DNA of 64,000 nucleotides, taken from contig NZ_VUKE01000015.1 in NCBI RefSeq assembly GCF_009193175.1, forward strand, positions 1 through 64,000. The letters are read 5' to 3'. The position numbers and the translations under genes were made by a program. Under the pieces are notes generated by a model. That model ran no database searches. It saw nothing but the letters and a program-made list of their open reading frames with translations, and was not told where the DNA came from. Below are positions 7,195-15,254 of the stretch, piece by piece. The stretch comes from Georgenia ruanii (GTDB lineage: Bacteria; Actinomycetota; Actinomycetes; Actinomycetales; Actinomycetaceae). Numbering within the stretch: the stretch's first letter is position 1; every line of letters starts with the position of its first letter.

Positions 7195-8823
7195 TCAGCG
7201 GATGGTGACCGACCGGTCCAGCCAGGTGAGCACCTGCTCCTGACCGAAGGGCCACAGCCCGCCGAGCGGGGCGGCCGGCTCGGCGAACGTCGGCGTGCCG
7301 GGCAGGGCCAGGGGCGCCCGAACGGCGTGCACCGGGGCGTCGTCGGGCAGCCCGGCCAGGCGGCGGGCCGCGGCGACGCCCGCCTCGAGATCCCCGAGCT
7401 CGTCGACCAGGCCCACGTCGACGGCGTCGCGGCCGCTCCAGATCCGGCCGCGGCCGATCTCGTCGACCCGTTCCGGGCTCAGCCCGCGGCCGGCCGCCAC
7501 CCGCGCCACGAACCGGTCGTAGACCTCCCGCATCATCCGCTCGGCCCAGGCGCGCTGGTCGTCGCTGAAGGCGCGGGCGGGGCTGGCGAACAGCGCCCGC
7601 TCCCGGCCCACCGCCTCGGGGTTGAGCCCGTGGCGCTCGTTGAACTGGGCGAGCACCGGCTTGCCGACCACCACCCCGATGCTGCCGGTGAGGGTGAACG
7701 GGCTGGCGACGACGTGCGCGGCCTGGGCGAGCACGTAGTACCCGCCCGAGCCGGCGACCTCGCCCATGACGGCGACGACGGGCTTGGGGCTGGTGGCCAC
7801 CGCCCGGCCGATGAGGTCCGAGGCCAGGGCGGAGCCGCCGCCGGAGTCGACGAAGAGCACGATCGCGCCGATGCGGTCGTCGCGCTGGGCCCGCCGCAAC
7901 GCGGCGACGACGGTGTCCGCGCCCGCCTGGGGCCCGCCGAGGATCGGCAACGGCGGGCCGCCGCGGCTGCGGCCCGTGACGATGATCCCCACCACCGGCA
8001 CGACGGCGATCCCGGTGGCCCTGCGGGTGAGCTTGCGCGCGGACAGCTGCGGCCGCATGAGCTCGAGGGCCCGGACCCAGTGGTGGTCGACCGGGGTGGC
8101 GATCTCGTCGTCGTAGGCGATGCGGGTGATGAGCCCGGCGTCGAGCAGCTGCCGGGCGCTGCTGAAGTCGGCGTCGAACCAGCCGCGGGCCGTCGCCCGG
8201 TCCGCGACGCGGGCGTCGGCGACCGCCGCGAGCCAGCTCTCCTCCGCCGAGGCGACGTAGGCGGTGAGCTGCTCGCGGTTGTATTCGTCCATGCGGTCCT
8301 GGGAGTACGGCGTCAGCGCGGACTTGTACTCCCGGATGCGCAGGTTCTCGAACGCGATGCCCTTGCGGCTGAGGAACGAGCCGAAGAAGGTCTGCTCGGC
8401 GGCGAACCCGGGGACGGCGACCTCGGCCGACTCCGGCGCCACCACCTCGGCGAGGCGCGCGGTGACCAGCAGGCTGCGCATCGACACCTGCGGGAGGTAC
8501 CCGACCACCCGGGTCTTCTCGGCGAGGCGGCCGAGCAGCGCGCCGATCGCGGACGACGTCGCCAGGCCGGCCGTGAACCCGGAGACGCGCACGAGGACCC
8601 CGCGCACCCAGCCGGCGTCGCCGAGGCGCTCGAGCCGGGCCGCGAGCGCCTCGAAGGTCTCGGTGCGCTGCAGCAGCGCCTGCACGCCGCCGGCGGTGCG
8701 GTGGGTGGGATAGCTGCCGTGCAGGTCGAGCACCACCCAGTCCGGGCCCTCCCCGGCCGAGTCACGGCCGAGGGCGATGCGGACCATCTCGGGCAGGCGC
8801 GGCAGCTCCGGCAGGCGCGGCAT
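7195..8823 (-). CDS. sppA: S49 peptidase, SppA-like (signal peptide peptidase)
   Basis: 542 aa from ATG at 8823. It has the double ClpP-like architecture of long SppA: an N-terminal half with IREYKSALTPYS, where Lys167 corresponds to the general base, and a C-terminal half with GAIVLFVDSGGGS and EVAGSGGYYVLA, where Ser359 is the likely nucleophile of the Ser-Lys dyad. FTLTGSIGVVVGKP follows as in the family. Unlike E. coli SppA there is no N-terminal membrane anchor, so the enzyme may be cytoplasmic or peripheral. It would degrade cleaved signal peptides or other membrane-associated peptides. Monocistronic by position. Confidence 0.87.
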   Translation of the reverse strand: MPRLPELPRLPEMVRIALGRDSAGEGPDWVVLDLHGSYPTHRTAGGVQALLQRTETFEALAARLERLGDAGWVRGVLVRVSGFTAGLATSSAIGALLGRLAEKTRVVGYLPQVSMRSLLVTARLAEVVAPESAEVAVPGFAAEQTFFGSFLSRKGIAFENLRIREYKSALTPYSQDRMDEYNREQLTAYVASAEESWLAAVADARVADRATARGWFDADFSSARQLLDAGLITRIAYDDEIATPVDHHWVRALELMRPQLSARKLTRRATGIAVVPVVGIIVTGRSRGGPPLPILGGPQAGADTVVAALRRAQRDDRIGAIVLFVDSGGGSALASDLIGRAVATSPKPVVAVMGEVAGSGGYYVLAQAAHVVASPFTLTGSIGVVVGKPVLAQFNERHGLNPEAVGRERALFASPARAFSDDQRAWAERMMREVYDRFVARVAAGRGLSPERVDEIGRGRIWSGRDAVDVGLVDELGDLEAGVAAARRLAGLPDDAPVHAVRAPLALPGTPTFAEPAAPLGGLWPFGQEQVLTWLDRSVTIR

Positions 8824-8940
8824 GCCGCCCAGGGTATCCGGGCCCCGGCGCGCCCGGCGCGGGTCCGTCACCAGCGCTGCCCGACGAAATCTGTCTGAAC
8901 AAATCACACCTTTTGCGGACACCCGCCCTCGGTTTACGCC

Positions 8941-9522
8941 ATGATGGGGGGCATGCACGCCGAGCACGTCGACCCCCGCACCCGCCGCACCGTCACCGCG
9001 CTGCGCACCGCCCTGCTCGAGCTGGCGGGCAGCACGCCGGTCGGCGAGATCGACATCTCCACCCTGTGCCGCACCGCCGGGGTGCACCGCACCACCTTCT
9101 ACAAACACTTCGCGACGGTCTCGGACCTCGGCCGCTGCCTCGTGACCGGACTGCTCACGCGGATCGACGACCCGGCGATCGCCGTCGAGGGGGGCTTCTC
9201 CGGCTGGCTCACCGCCGTGCTCGAGCAGGTGGCCGGGAACCGCCACGTCTACCGCTACATCCTCACCGACCGCGGCGACCCGGCGGTGCAGCGCCTGCTG
9301 TGCGAGCGGCTCACCGCCGCCACGCACGCCGCCCTGGTCGCCGCGGCGGCACGCGGCGAGGACCTCGACATGGACCCCGCCGCCCTCGCCGGCGCCCTGG
9401 GGTACGGCTGCTACGGCCTCGTCGAGGCCGCACTGGCCGACGACACGCTCGACATCCGCGAGACCGTCGACGGCATCGTCGCCCTGCTGCCCGACCCGCT
9501 GCGCCCGGTGCTCGTCGCCTGA
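8941..9522 (+). CDS. TetR/AcrR-family transcriptional regulator
   Basis: 193 aa from ATG at 8941; ATGs at 8944 and 8953 are also possible and the ribosome site does not decide. The N-terminal helix-turn-helix is IDISTLCRTAGVHRTTFYKHF, the TetR signature. The C-terminal region is helical (AALAGALGYGCYGLVEAAL) and should bind an unknown ligand. The gene is divergent from the SppA-like gene, with 117 bp between them that may hold its operator. Confidence 0.82.
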   Translation: MMGGMHAEHVDPRTRRTVTALRTALLELAGSTPVGEIDISTLCRTAGVHRTTFYKHFATVSDLGRCLVTGLLTRIDDPAIAVEGGFSGWLTAVLEQVAGNRHVYRYILTDRGDPAVQRLLCERLTAATHAALVAAAARGEDLDMDPAALAGALGYGCYGLVEAALADDTLDIRETVDGIVALLPDPLRPVLVA

Positions 9523-9527
9523 CCTCG

Positions 9528-9583
9528 CGGGCCGGCGTCGCCCCACGGGCCAACGTCGCCCCCACCGGGCCGGCGTCACCCCG
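9528..9583. repeat. Three imperfect 19-bp tandem repeats
   Basis: CGGGCCGGCGTCGCCCCA, CGGGCCAACGTCGCCCCCA and CCGGGCCGGCGTCACCCCG follow one another between the TetR gene and the nitroreductase gene. The block is noncoding. It could be an operator array or slipped-strand expansion. Confidence 0.55.
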
Positions 9584-9656
9584 CCGGCCTCGCGGAGGCA
9601 TCGACTCCCGGCGCGGTGCGCTCCCCGCCCTCGGGGCGGCGGGGATGATCGGCGTC

Positions 9657-10262
9657 ATGGAGTTCCAGGAGGTCGTCCGCCGACGCCGGATGGTGCGCCG
9701 CTACTCCCCCGACCCGGTCGCCCCGGCGGCGGTGGACCGGCTGCTGCGCAACGCCGCGCGCGCCCCCAGCGCCGGCTTCAGCCAGGGGTGGGCGTTCCTC
9801 GTCCTCGACCGGCCCGCCGAGGTCGAGCGCTTCTGGGCCGCCGCCACGCCCCCGGAGCGCCTGGCCCGGCCGGACGCCTGGCTCACCGGCATGCGGACGG
9901 CACCGGTCGTCGTCGTCGTGCTCACCTCCAAGACCGCCTACCTGGATCGCTACGCCGAGCCGGACAAGGGCTGGACCGACCGGGACGAGGCGCGCTGGGC
10001 GGCGCCGTACTGGTGGGTGGACGCCGGCATGGCGTCGCTGCTCCTGCTGCAGACCGCGGTCGACGAGGGGCTGGGCGCGTGCTTCTTCGGCGTCCCGCCC
10101 GGCCGGGTGGACGCCCTGCGCGCGGAGTTCGGCGTCCCCGCCGACCACGCCCCGGTCGGCGCGGTCACCGTGGGCCACCCCGCGCCGGCCCCGGCCCGCG
10201 GCTCGGCCGCCTCCCGCCCCCGGCGCCCGGCCGCGGAGGTCGTCCACCGCGGACGCTGGTGA
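9657..10262 (+). CDS. Nitroreductase family protein
   Basis: 201 aa from ATG 9657 (MEFQEVVRRRR); an ATG four codons earlier is possible. FMN contacts are expected at the basic N-terminal RRRRMVRRYSPDPV motif and at RNAARAPSAGFSQGW. The C-terminal FFGVPPGRVDALRAEFGVP, then VGAVTVGHP, is typical of NAD(P)H-dependent nitroreductases and BluB-like enzymes. The insert DEARWAAPYWWVDAGMA is usual for the actinobacterial subgroup. The reaction is likely reduction of nitro or quinone compounds; F420 use cannot be excluded given the nearby cofC/cofD, but the fold is FMN-type. Confidence 0.82.
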   Translation: MEFQEVVRRRRMVRRYSPDPVAPAAVDRLLRNAARAPSAGFSQGWAFLVLDRPAEVERFWAAATPPERLARPDAWLTGMRTAPVVVVVLTSKTAYLDRYAEPDKGWTDRDEARWAAPYWWVDAGMASLLLLQTAVDEGLGACFFGVPPGRVDALRAEFGVPADHAPVGAVTVGHPAPAPARGSAASRPRRPAAEVVHRGRW

Positions 10263-10316
10263 CCAAGCCGTTGGTGACCGAGCCGCTGATGACCATGCGG
10301 CCCCGAACCCGGCGGG

Positions 10317-11000
10317 TCAGGAGACCTCATGGGGCGTCCCGACGACGGCGGAGCGGAGCCGGTCCCGCACGTCGCCGGGCAACGCGGCCCAGTCCTCGGG
10401 GGTGTCGAGGTCGGCCGCGGTCCCGGCCCGGCGCACCAGCTCCACGCCCAGGCCGAGCCGGGCGGCCTCGGCCGCGTGCGCGGCGCGGCTGCCGGGGCCG
10501 AAGCGGAACGCGAAGCTGCGCGCGTCGGTGTCGAGGACCAGGGCGTTGGTGCCCTCCCCGGCGCGGTCCGGGGCCAGCACCACCGGCGCGGCGGGGGCGA
10601 GCAGCGCTCGGACGTCCGCGGCCGTCAGCAGCGGCAGGTCGGCGTGGGCCACGAGGAGCCGGGAAGCGCCGGCCGCCGCCGCGGCGTCCCGGCCCAGGGC
10701 GACGGCGGCGTTGAGGCCGGGCCGGTCCGGCGGCTGGGGCACGAGGCGCAGCCGCGGGGCGGGCTCGAGGGCCCGGGCGGCGAACCCGGGGTCGCCGGTG
10801 ACGACGAGCACCGGCACCTCGGCGAGCAGCGCGCCGACGACGTGCCGGGCCAGTACGGTGACGAGCCGCTCGCGCTCGGCGGCGCCGAGCACGCCCGCCA
10901 GGCGGGTCTTCCCGCCCGCGCGCAGGGGGACGACGGCGACGGCGACGTTCCCGGCGTCCGCACCCGGCCGGTGCGTCGCGCCGCTCCCGGCGTCCGGCAT
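10317..11000 (-). CDS. cofC: 2-phospho-L-lactate (or phosphoenolpyruvate) guanylyltransferase
   Basis: 227 aa from ATG at 11000. It is a small nucleotidyltransferase: VAVVPLRAGGKTRLAGVLG is the NTP-binding start, AHADLPLLTAADV carries the metal-binding Asp, and DLDTPEDWAALP is the family's C-terminal signature. CofC/FbiD activates 2-phospholactate or, in mycobacteria, phosphoenolpyruvate with GTP as the first step of F420 side-chain assembly. It is translationally coupled to cofD through a TGATG overlap, so the two products act in sequence. The preferred substrate cannot be read from sequence. Confidence 0.88.
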   Translation of the reverse strand: MPDAGSGATHRPGADAGNVAVAVVPLRAGGKTRLAGVLGAAERERLVTVLARHVVGALLAEVPVLVVTGDPGFAARALEPAPRLRLVPQPPDRPGLNAAVALGRDAAAAAGASRLLVAHADLPLLTAADVRALLAPAAPVVLAPDRAGEGTNALVLDTDARSFAFRFGPGSRAAHAAEAARLGLGVELVRRAGTAADLDTPEDWAALPGDVRDRLRSAVVGTPHEVS

Positions 11001-11926
11001 CACGCCGCGGCGAGCAGCTCGTGCGCGAGCCGCTCGCGGTCCTCGGCGCCCCCCAGCACGGTCCGGGTGACCACGACGTCCATGCCCAGGGCCCGGATGG
11101 CCGGGGCCAGCGCGGCGTCCTGCTCGTCGATGACGAGGACGTCCAGCAGCCCCTCGTACAGCCGCGCCACGCCCAGGGCGGAGACCTCGTGGCCCAGCGC
11201 CTCCAGCATGGCGGCGGCCGGGCCCTTGAGCGCCTGCCCGCCGACGATGGGGCTGACGCCCACACGGCGCGCCGAGGTGGCGGCCAGCGCCGCGCGCACG
11301 CCGGGCACGGCAAGGATCGGGCCGATGCTCAGGAACGGGTTCGACGGGCCGAGCACGACGACGTCCGCCGCCAGCGCCTCGAGCACGCCGGGGGCGGGGG
11401 CCGCCTGCTCCACGCCGTCGAGCACCACCGACCGCACCGCGTCGCGGTGCCGGCGGGCGACGAAGTACTCCTGGAACGGCAGCAGCCCGGCGTCGGTCTC
11501 GACCTGGGTGGCCACGCGGTCGTCGGTCATGGGCAGCAGCCGGGCCCGCACGCCGAGGGCGGCCGTGAGCTCCGCCGTCACCTCGGACAGGCGCGCCCCG
11601 GCCCGCAGCAGCGCGGTGCGCCGGACGTGGGTGGCAAGGTCCTGGTCGCCGAGGGTGAACCAGGTGTCCGCGCCGAGCCGGCCCAGCGCGCCGAGGGTGG
11701 CGAAGGTGTCGCCGTCGACCCCCCATCCGGTGGCGCGGTTGATCAGGCCGGCGAGGGTGTACATGACGGTGTCGAGGTCCGGGCTGATGGACAGCCCGTA
11801 GATGACGGCGTCGTCGCCGGTGTTGGCGACCACCGTGAGGTCCTCGACCGCGCGCGCGAGGCCCTCGGCGAGCTTGGCGCCGCCGCCGCCGCCGGAGAGC
11901 AGGGTGACGGTCGGAGCTGCGGGCAC
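11000..11926 (-). CDS. cofD: 2-phospho-L-lactate transferase (F420 biosynthesis)
   Basis: 308 aa from GTG at 11926. The N-terminal LLSGGGGGAKLAEGL, then ANTGDDAVIYGLSIS with SPDLDT, are the GDP and Fo binding motifs of CofD/FbiA. GPSNPFLSIGPIL and SPIVGGQALKGPA follow as in the family. The enzyme joins the activated phospholactyl or phosphoenolpyruvyl unit to Fo, giving F420-0 or dehydro-F420-0. The stop overlaps the cofC start by one base. No cofE, Fo synthase or F420-dependent reductase is adjacent, so the rest of the pathway lies elsewhere. Confidence 0.92.
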   Translation of the reverse strand: MPAAPTVTLLSGGGGGAKLAEGLARAVEDLTVVANTGDDAVIYGLSISPDLDTVMYTLAGLINRATGWGVDGDTFATLGALGRLGADTWFTLGDQDLATHVRRTALLRAGARLSEVTAELTAALGVRARLLPMTDDRVATQVETDAGLLPFQEYFVARRHRDAVRSVVLDGVEQAAPAPGVLEALAADVVVLGPSNPFLSIGPILAVPGVRAALAATSARRVGVSPIVGGQALKGPAAAMLEALGHEVSALGVARLYEGLLDVLVIDEQDAALAPAIRALGMDVVVTRTVLGGAEDRERLAHELLAAA

Positions 11927-12015
11927 GAGGGCAGCATAGGCGCCGCGCCGGGTCCGGCGGACGACGCACCCGTGGGGAGCCGCGACCGGACGCGGCCCAG
12001 GGGACGAGGCGCCGA

Positions 12016-12267
12016 CTAGGCGCGCGGCTCCTCGCCCGGCGCGCGCTGCACCACCAGCGGGCGCAGCCAGGCCCAGAGGAGGAAGACCGCCGCGACGACG
12101 ATCAGCCCGATGCCGGCGATGAGGTTGGCGTTGATGCCGCCGGTCTTGGCGAACTCGGGGTCGGCCACCAGGCCCATGAGCACCAGGACGACCCCGTAGA
12201 ACCCCAGCAGGATCCCGATGACGTTGCGGATGTCGAACGCGCCGACCTTCCGCTTCTCCTTCTGCAT
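12016..12267 (-). CDS. Small two-helix membrane protein next to a symporter
   Basis: 83 aa from ATG at 12267 with a GGAGG ribosome site. A basic start (MQKEKRKVG) leads into a hydrophobic segment (IRNVIGILLGFYGVVLVLMGL) that the family would place in the membrane; a second helix is GIGLIVVAAVFLLWAWL. It lies 14 bp downstream of the sodium:solute symporter gene and is surely cotranscribed. Small hydrophobic partners are known for some SSS transporters, so it may be an accessory subunit, but this is inference. No named family was recognised. Confidence 0.7.
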   Translation of the reverse strand: MQKEKRKVGAFDIRNVIGILLGFYGVVLVLMGLVADPEFAKTGGINANLIAGIGLIVVAAVFLLWAWLRPLVVQRAPGEEPRA

Positions 12268-12281
12268 GCGTGGTACCTCCG

Positions 12282-13988
12282 TCAGGCGAAGATGATGTTG
12301 AGGATGATGACGAGCGCGAGCGAGACGCCGGCGAGCGGCACCGGGCGGCGCCACCAAGGCAGCCGGACGGACACGACGTCGCGCAGGTTCTCCTTCGGCG
12401 TCAGGGAGTAGACGAACCCGACGAGCTCCGCCTCCGGCTTGCGTCGGGTGAAGGTGGAGACGACGAGGCTGACGATGATGTCGACGACGAAGGCGGCGCC
12501 GGCGGCGACGAACGCGGAGCCCTGGCCCGGAAGGGTGATGACGTCGGCCTGGTGGAGGATGAAGACCGTCAAAGCGGCGAGCGTGCCGAGCACCAGGCCG
12601 GACCAGCCCGCGGCGGGCGTCATGCGCTTCCAGAACATGCCCAGGATGAACGTCGCGAAGAGCGGCGCGTTGAAGAACCCGAAGAGGGTCTGCAGGTAGT
12701 CCATGAGGTTCTGGTAGTTCGACGCGATCAGGGCGGTGAAGATCGCGACGATGCAGGCGAGCAGGGTGGCGATGCGGCCGGCGCGCACGTAGTAGGCGTC
12801 GCTGCGGTCCTTGACGACGTACTCCTGCCACAGGTCCTGGGTGAAGACGGTGTTGAAGGCGGAGACGTTGGCCGCCATGCCGGCCATGAAGGCCGCGAGC
12901 AGGCCCGCGATCGCCAGTCCCAGCAGCCCGTTGGGCAGGACCTCCTTCATGAGCAGCAAGATCGAGTCGTTGTAGGTCACGCCGCTGGTCGAGGGGGTTC
13001 CGGCGTACTGGGCGGCCTTGTACTCCGACAGCGAGGGCACGAGGACCGCGGCGATCATGCCGGGGATGACGACGATGAACGGGACGAACATCTTTGGGAA
13101 CGTGCCGATGATCGGGGTCTTGCGGGCCGAGGTGATCGAGTCCGACGCCATCGCCCGCTGGACCTCGACGAAGTTCGTCGTCCAGTACCCGAACGAGAGC
13201 ACGAAGCCGAGCCCGAAGACGATGCCGATGACGGATGCCAGGTCGGAGCTGAACCCGGTCAGCTCGGTGGCCGGCCAGGAGTGCAGCTGCTGCCCGTCCC
13301 CCGGGCCGGCGGTCACCGCGGCGACCAGGCCGTTGACGCCGCCCACCCGGTGCAGGCCGACGAGCGTGAGCGGGAGGAGGCCCGCGACGATGACGAAGAA
13401 CTGCAGCACCTCGTTGTAGATGGCGGCGGAGAGCCCGCCGAGGGTGATGTAGCTCAGCACGATCGCGGCCGCGATCACCAGGGAGTAGATCAGCGGCACG
13501 CCGAGCAGGGCGTTGAGGATCTTGCCGAGGAGGAACAGGTTGACCCCGGCGATGAGCAGCTGGGCGAGGGCGAAGCTCAGCGAGTTCACCAGGTGCGCGC
13601 CGACGCCGAAGCGGCGGAGCATGAACTCCGGCACCGAGCGCACCTTCGAGCCGTAGTAGAAGGGCATCATCACGATGCCGAGGAACAGCATGGCCGGGAC
13701 CGCGCCGATCCAGAAGTAGTGCACGGTCGGCATGCCGTACTGGGCGCCGTTGGCGGACATGCCCATGATCTCGACGGCGCCGAGGTTGGCGGAGATGAAC
13801 GCGAGCCCCGTCACCCAGGCGGGCAGCGCGCGGCCGGAGAGGAAGAAGTCGATCGACGTCGAGACCCGCCGCCGGGCCGCCAGGCCGATGCCGATGACGA
13901 AGACGAAGTAGACGACGATGATCACGAGGTCGATCCACCGCGCATCGATGCGCAGCGCCGGCGACCCCAGCTGAGCGGCGAACGTCAT
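12282..13988 (-). CDS. Sodium:solute symporter (SSS) family transporter
   Basis: 568 aa from ATG at 13988, preceded by GGGAGTG. It has about 14 hydrophobic helices. The N-terminal FFLSGRALPAWVTGLAFIS, then NLGAVEIMGM, and the long cytoplasmic VPEFMLRRFG segment are characteristic of SSS proteins in the SGLT/vSGLT branch. VQRAMASDSITSARK is also typical. The protein couples substrate uptake to sodium. The neighbouring divergent PfkB-type sugar kinase suggests a sugar or polyol substrate, but this is only contextual. Confidence 0.87.
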   Translation of the reverse strand: MTFAAQLGSPALRIDARWIDLVIIVVYFVFVIGIGLAARRRVSTSIDFFLSGRALPAWVTGLAFISANLGAVEIMGMSANGAQYGMPTVHYFWIGAVPAMLFLGIVMMPFYYGSKVRSVPEFMLRRFGVGAHLVNSLSFALAQLLIAGVNLFLLGKILNALLGVPLIYSLVIAAAIVLSYITLGGLSAAIYNEVLQFFVIVAGLLPLTLVGLHRVGGVNGLVAAVTAGPGDGQQLHSWPATELTGFSSDLASVIGIVFGLGFVLSFGYWTTNFVEVQRAMASDSITSARKTPIIGTFPKMFVPFIVVIPGMIAAVLVPSLSEYKAAQYAGTPSTSGVTYNDSILLLMKEVLPNGLLGLAIAGLLAAFMAGMAANVSAFNTVFTQDLWQEYVVKDRSDAYYVRAGRIATLLACIVAIFTALIASNYQNLMDYLQTLFGFFNAPLFATFILGMFWKRMTPAAGWSGLVLGTLAALTVFILHQADVITLPGQGSAFVAAGAAFVVDIIVSLVVSTFTRRKPEAELVGFVYSLTPKENLRDVVSVRLPWWRRPVPLAGVSLALVIILNIIFA

Positions 13989-14200
13989 GGGTCACTCCCT
14001 CTACTCGCCGGGTGACGGCGGCGCCTCCACGCTGCCCCCGCCCTGTGTGCTGACCTGTCGGCCCCCGGTTCCGGGCCCCTCCCGCGCTGGCAAACAGGAT
14101 CGTGCGATTCGTCCCATCCGGCCACCGGAGGACGACGACCGCTCCCGGTCGCACCCGCGCCGCACCCCCGGCACGATTCGGACGGCGGGAGGTGGGCCTG

Positions 14201-15118
14201 ATGGCTGACGTGGCGGTGATCGGACAGGTGGCGCGAGACCTGGTGCTCGCCGTCGACGAGCTGCCCGGACCGGGGGCCGGCGCGCCGGTCACCGCGCGCC
14301 TCGAGCTGCTCGGCGGCGCCGCCAACCAGGCCGTCGGGTGCCGCCAGCTGGGCCGCTCGGCCGCGCTGGTCGGTGTGGTGGGGGACGACGAGGCGGCGTC
14401 GGTGATCATCCGCCAGGCCGGGGACGACGGGCTGGACACCTCCGCGGTGGTGGCGCGGGGCGGGGCGATGACGGCGCTGTACGTCGACGTCGTCGAGCGC
14501 GGCGGCACCCGCCGGCTCCTCGAGCACGTGCCCGACGGCGTCCGGCTCACCCGGGACGACGTCGCGGCGGCCCGGGACGTGCTCACCGCCGCCCGCGCGG
14601 TGCTGATCCAGCTGGGTCAGCCGGGACCGGCGGTGCTCGAGGCCGCACGGGTCGCGACCGACGGCGGGACGTTGGTCGTGCTCGACGGGTCCTTCGCGGA
14701 CGCGTCGGTGCGCGAGGAGGTACTCGCCCGGGCCACGGTGGTGCGCGCCGACGCCGGGGAGGCCGCCGAGCTCCTCGGACGCACGGTGACCGGCGTCCCC
14801 GAGGCCCTGGCCGCGGCCCGGCGGCTGCTGGACGCGGGCCCGTCCTTGGTCGCCCTGGCCGTCGGCCAGGAGGCGAACGTGCTCGCCTGGCCCGGTGGGC
14901 ACAGCGTGATGCCGCTGCTCGGTGGCCGTCGGGTCGACCCGACCGGCGGCGGGGACGCCTTCCTCGCCGGGCTGGTCACCGCGCTGCTGGACGGCCAGGA
15001 CCCGGAGACCGCCGGCTGGTGGGCGTCCGCGGCCGCCGCCCTGACGGTGGGGCGGCTGGGCGGCCGGCCGGACCTCGCCGTCGACCGGGTGGCCGAGGCG
15101 GCGCGCCGGGCCCGGTAG
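14201..15118 (+). CDS. PfkB-family carbohydrate kinase (ribokinase-like)
   Basis: 305 aa from ATG at 14201 with GGGAGGTGGG upstream. Features of the ribokinase fold: VIGQVARDLVLAVDELPGPG at the start, LELLGGAANQAVG (first PfkB signature region), and DPTGGGDAFLAGL at about residue 247, where the Asp of GGGDAF is the catalytic base (the second PfkB signature is usually D-T-x-G-A-G-D). Substrate is probably a free sugar or nucleoside. It is divergent from the SSS transporter across 212 bp with no clear operator, suggesting uptake plus phosphorylation of one compound. Confidence 0.85.
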   Translation: MADVAVIGQVARDLVLAVDELPGPGAGAPVTARLELLGGAANQAVGCRQLGRSAALVGVVGDDEAASVIIRQAGDDGLDTSAVVARGGAMTALYVDVVERGGTRRLLEHVPDGVRLTRDDVAAARDVLTAARAVLIQLGQPGPAVLEAARVATDGGTLVVLDGSFADASVREEVLARATVVRADAGEAAELLGRTVTGVPEALAAARRLLDAGPSLVALAVGQEANVLAWPGGHSVMPLLGGRRVDPTGGGDAFLAGLVTALLDGQDPETAGWWASAAAALTVGRLGGRPDLAVDRVAEAARRAR

Positions 15119-15254
15119 CCGCTCCGCGCGGCTCGAGCCACGGCGCGCCCCCCGGCGTCGCCGCCTTGCCCGCCCCGGCGGCCGGTGCGAGCCTGGGCGT
15201 GTCCGGCCGACGGCTGGCCGGCCGGTTCCCTCGAGGACGAAGGGACGACGGCTC

